A model generated the notes under the pieces. That model had not been told where the DNA came from and searched no databases. It saw nothing but the letters and a program-made list of their open reading frames with translations. Made by a program: the position numbers and the translations under genes. Positions 61,507 to 64,000 of a stretch of DNA of 64,000 bases are shown one piece after another (position 1 is the stretch's first letter; the number at the start of each line of letters is the position of its first letter). Location: assembly GCF_030068615.1 (NCBI RefSeq), contig NZ_JASJOC010000001.1, positions 787,045-851,044 on the forward strand, in the 5' to 3' direction. Source of the stretch: Halostagnicola sp. A-GB9-2 (GTDB taxonomy: Archaea > Halobacteriota > Halobacteria > Halobacteriales > Natrialbaceae).

Positions 61507-61602
61507 ATGTCTCAAGCCCCACACCCGGATATGACGGGTGATAGCGACAAACCGAGTCGAGTCCAAGAACTGCGAGCTACAGCGCCCACCTCGACGACAT
61601 GA
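61507..61602 (+). CDS. Short leader ORF overlapping the FeoB-like gene
   Basis: This 31-codon ORF was read by hand (MSQAPHPDMTGDSDKPSRVQ...). Its stop overlaps the start of the FeoB-like gene (ATGA at 61599-61602). It lies at the right distance from the dyad-bearing TATA region for a leaderless transcript, so ribosomes would enter here first and reach the transporter by coupling. It may be a regulatory leader or simply the real 5' end of the message. Composition is not strongly protein-like, hence the moderate confidence. Confidence 0.4.
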   Translation: MSQAPHPDMTGDSDKPSRVQELRATAPTSTT

Positions 61603-63383
61603 ACGAGGCCGAGAACCGCGGTGAACGAACGGCCGAGACGCAACCGGAGACCGTCGTCCTCATCGGAAAAGAAAACGTCGGCAAATCCGCGCTCGCCGAC
61701 GCGCTATCGGAGACGGCCCCGACCGACGAAGCGATCGGCGGTTCGACGGTCTCGAGTGAAGTGTACCGAACGGACGGCCTCGAGATCGTCGATACGCCGG
61801 GTCTCACCCTCGAGACGGACACCGAAACCACCCGAACGGCGCTTTCGAATCTCGAGGATGCAGACGGTGTCGTCCTCGTCGTCCCGGCAACCGATATCGA
61901 CCGGGACCTCGCGGATCTTCTGCCGATCGTTCAGGGTCGTGTCGGTTCCGTCGTCGTCACGTTCTGGGACAGGGTCGAAGACGGCGGAGCGACGGTCGTC
62001 GATAACGAGCAAGCGGCCCCGGAGAGAGGTGGCAACGAACCGACGGGGATCGACAGCGGACGAGCGTGGGGAGCGATCGCCGATCTCGAGGCCGACCTCG
62101 GCGTTCCCGTCGTGCCCGTCGACGCCCGAAGTCTGGCCCGCGTGGCAACCGACGGCGGAGCGACGGGCGGAACCGAACCCACCGCTGTTCGAGCCGCGGA
62201 CGGCCGCGACCTCTTCGAAGTACTTCGCGGTGGCCGCGAGTTTCCGGGCGGAGCCGAAACGCGCGTCGGCTGGCGAATCGAACCGCCGGAGCGCGTCTTC
62301 GAACGGCCGTACGTCGGGCCCGTGGTTAGCTGTCTGGCGTTGTTAGTACCCGCGTTCGTCGCTGTCGCGTTCGCGAACACCGTCGCCGAGGAGATGGACC
62401 CGATCGTCGGCGGACTGCTCGAGCCGGCCGTCGCGTGGACGGGATCGCTTCCCGGTCCGCTCGCGGCCGTTCTGGGCGGGGAGTACGGACTGCTCGCGAT
62501 GGGTCCGTTCCTGTTCGTCTGGGCGCTTCCGACGATGCTCATCTTCGCGCTGTTCATGGGCGCCTACAAGGCCAGCGGGCTCGCCACCAGAATCACGACC
62601 GCGCTTCACCCGACGATGCGCCGCGTCGGACTCACGGGTCGGGACCTCGTCCGCGTCGTCATGGGCTTTGGCTGTAACGTCCCCGCGGTCACGAGCACCC
62701 GGAGCTGTTCTTCCTGCACCCGTTGTACCACCATCTCGGCGATCTCGTTCGGCTCGGCTTGCTCCTACCAGTTTCCAGCCACGCTAGCGGTCTTCGCCGC
62801 CGTCGGAATGCCCTGGCTCGTCGGCCCCTACCTCGCGGTCCTCGTCGCGACCACGCTCATCTACGTTCGCCTCATCGCCCCCGAACGGGCACGGATGACC
62901 AGCCTCGCCGTCGATCGCCGAACGTTCCTTCAACGGCCTCGAACGCGGGCGATCTGGCGGGAGGCTCGAGCGTCGCTCTCGAGTTTTATTACCACGGCAC
63001 TCCCCGTCTTCGCGGGTATCTGCGTGGTCGCCGCGCTCCTCGACTACCTCGGGGCGCTCGAGCGCATGGGAGTGGGCCTCGAGCCCGCGATGGCCGCGTT
63101 CACCCTGCCGGCGGAGGCCGCCCTACCGGTCGTCCTCGCGTCGATTCGCAAGGACGGCGTGGCGTTGCTCACCGCGGATACCGCTGGCGTTACCGCCCTC
63201 TCTCCGGTACAGGTGCTTGTCGCCGTCTACCTCGCCGGCGTTCTCTTTCCGTGTCTCGTCACCGCCATCACCGTGGCTCGAGAGGTCTCGACCCGGTTCG
63301 TGCTGAAAATGCTGGCCCGACAGGCGGCCGCGGCGATCGGGTTCGCGTTGTGCATCGCCTGGATCGGCGCGCTCGTCGTGTAA
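61599..63383 (+). CDS. FeoB-like GTPase-coupled metal transporter
   Basis: This 594-residue protein has an N-terminal G domain with IGKENVGKSALADAL (GxxNVGKS, 23-32) and DTPG (65-68); the usual NKxD/NMxD site is replaced by FWD. After an acidic spacer come two Gate/nucleoside-recognition membrane halves: GPVVSCLALLVPAFVAVAFAN, LPTMLIFALFMGAYKASG, and the FeoB core motif GFGCNVPAVTSTRSC (356-370). Extra Cys at 370, 373, 376 and 388 (SCSSCTRC) stand where FeoB has a TRTL-like helix. The C-terminal half has VLASIRKDGVALL, also FeoB-like. The metal may be Fe(II) or Zn(II); the COG0523 neighbour favours Zn or Co. Confidence 0.8.
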   Translation: MNEAENRGERTAETQPETVVLIGKENVGKSALADALSETAPTDEAIGGSTVSSEVYRTDGLEIVDTPGLTLETDTETTRTALSNLEDADGVVLVVPATDIDRDLADLLPIVQGRVGSVVVTFWDRVEDGGATVVDNEQAAPERGGNEPTGIDSGRAWGAIADLEADLGVPVVPVDARSLARVATDGGATGGTEPTAVRAADGRDLFEVLRGGREFPGGAETRVGWRIEPPERVFERPYVGPVVSCLALLVPAFVAVAFANTVAEEMDPIVGGLLEPAVAWTGSLPGPLAAVLGGEYGLLAMGPFLFVWALPTMLIFALFMGAYKASGLATRITTALHPTMRRVGLTGRDLVRVVMGFGCNVPAVTSTRSCSSCTRCTTISAISFGSACSYQFPATLAVFAAVGMPWLVGPYLAVLVATTLIYVRLIAPERARMTSLAVDRRTFLQRPRTRAIWREARASLSSFITTALPVFAGICVVAALLDYLGALERMGVGLEPAMAAFTLPAEAALPVVLASIRKDGVALLTADTAGVTALSPVQVLVAVYLAGVLFPCLVTAITVAREVSTRFVLKMLARQAAAAIGFALCIAWIGALVV

Positions 63384-63400
63384 ATCTTGTTAAAAATACG

Positions 63401-63426
63401 ATCTACACCAACCATGTTTATTAAAC
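63401..63426 (+). promoter_or_regulatory. Promoter/operator shared with the first flavoprotein gene
   Basis: ATCTACACCA (63401-63410) followed by TGTTTATTAA repeats the element at 57097-57120. It lies between the FeoB-like gene and the second flavoprotein, about 45 bases before that ATG. TTTATTA is the probable TATA box. Confidence 0.6.
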
Positions 63427-63465
63427 CAAATGAGTGAAATAACAACCTGGCGTAGGTGGTCCTGA

Positions 63466-64000
63466 ATGCTCGAGTGTGTCATCGTCGGCGGCGGCATCCA
63501 CGGAACCTATCTCGTCCAGCGACTCCTCGAGGAGACGTCTTTGGACCGCGATCGGATCGCCGTCGTCGATCCCCACGAACGGCTTCTCGAGTCGTTTCGC
63601 CGGAAGGCGGCGGCCTGTGACATGGAGGAACTTCGCTCGACGTTCGTCCACCACGTCGGTACCGAACCGTTCGGCCTCGAGAGCTTCGCTGAATCGCGGG
63701 GTCGCGAGAACGAACTCCGACCGACGCCCGGCTACCCGCGCCGCCCCTCGCTCGCGCTCTTTCTCGATTACGCCGACTACGTGATCGACGGCAACGATCT
63801 CGAGTCGCTTCACCAGCGGTCGTCGGTTCGGCGGATTCGAACCGCGTCGAAAACTGCCGAGGGGGAAGGGGAGGAGGCGCTCGTGCTCGAGACCGACGAG
63901 GGCGAGCTTCGCGCGCGAACCTGCGTGCTGGCGATCGGCCACGGCGGTCGCTACCGAATCCCCGACTGGGCCGACGGCGTGCCCGGGGTGAACCACGTCT
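63466..64000 (+). CDS. FAD/NAD(P)-binding protein (partial, cut by window end)
   Basis: The first 178 residues are visible; the gene continues past base 64000. It starts MLECVIVGGGIHGTYLVQRLLEE, a dinucleotide-binding motif GGGIHG close to the N-terminus. It continues with VVDPHERLLESFRRKAAACDMEELRS, YPRRPSLALFLDYADYVIDGNDLE and ARTCVLAIGHGGRYRIPDWAD. This layout resembles FAD-dependent lysine/ornithine N-monooxygenase-like proteins that are often misannotated. It shares its promoter element with the Cys-tailed flavoprotein at 57142. Confidence 0.75.
   Translation, partial: MLECVIVGGGIHGTYLVQRLLEETSLDRDRIAVVDPHERLLESFRRKAAACDMEELRSTFVHHVGTEPFGLESFAESRGRENELRPTPGYPRRPSLALFLDYADYVIDGNDLESLHQRSSVRRIRTASKTAEGEGEEALVLETDEGELRARTCVLAIGHGGRYRIPDWADGVPGVNHV

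Noticed and set aside
1..64000. tRNA, rRNA or riboswitch genes
   Set aside because: No cloverleaf-like or rRNA-like sequence was noticed on reading; a covariance-model scan would be needed to exclude small RNAs.

Overview
The window is a haloarchaeal chromosome segment, most likely from the Natrialbales (Natrinema/Haloterrigena/Natronorubrum type). The predicted proteins are strongly acidic, GC is high with very frequent CTCGAG (Leu-Glu) codon pairs, many proteins carry Tat signals or lipoboxes, and archaeal or haloarchaeal genes are present: cetZ1, the F420 genes cofC/cofG/cofH, HerA/NurA, Vms1-type hydrolase and many small haloarchaea-only DUF proteins. I found no rRNA, tRNA or CRISPR array. 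The genus is an inference from style, not from a marker gene.

Layout. 0-9 kb: an ArsR-type regulator, a secreted coiled-coil protein, DUF5802, a Vms1-like peptidyl-tRNA hydrolase, an overlapping DgcN-DgcA-like pair for N-acyl/D-amino acid metabolism, then a run of small regulators (Bat-type HTH, HalOD1, DUF7344-like, UPF0058, DUF7511). 9-20 kb: a Tat-exported His/Asp-rich protein, a zinc alcohol dehydrogenase, three tandem paralogous membrane proteins, an FxLYD lipoprotein, HPP, PspA, two alpha/beta hydrolases and a CAP protein. 20-35 kb: HerA-like ATPase and, 6 kb away, NurA nuclease, with a decayed TnpB element, a cohesin-type surface protein and a Tat 5'-nucleotidase between them; then gpmI, Nudix, metY and small DUF genes. 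35-39.3 kb: an odd accessory-looking stretch bounded by an inverted pair of intergenic repeats. It holds a Tat-signal protein made of very basic Lys/Arg repeats, an AT-rich gene-poor kilobase, arrays of short-loop hairpins, and trkA between two stand-alone Lrp/AsnC (RAM) proteins. 39.3-57 kb: ordinary housekeeping genes, namely tmk, an NDUFA9-like protein, cetZ1-cofC-cofG, an ABC/FtsX exporter, an SDR, a DUF192 lipoprotein, cofH, purC, formamidase and purU.

57-64 kb: a compact block that looks like one metal- or redox-responsive system. It has a flavoprotein with a Cys-rich tail, a DUF4336 MBL-fold protein, a minus-strand operon of COG0523/CobW GTPase, DUF7511 and a small helical-repeat protein, a divergent FeoB-like transporter with its own short leader ORF, and a second flavoprotein cut by the window end. 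The two flavoprotein genes share an almost identical upstream element, and the divergent CobW/FeoB-like promoters carry two perfect AT-rich dyads lying on the probable TATA boxes. This block and the basic-repeat protein are the best leads for undescribed biology.

Several genes are too short for a 60-residue ORF cutoff and were read by hand: 8716-8895, 34188-34346, 55726-55887 and 61507-61602. All product names rest on recognising sequence motifs by eye; no database search was run.
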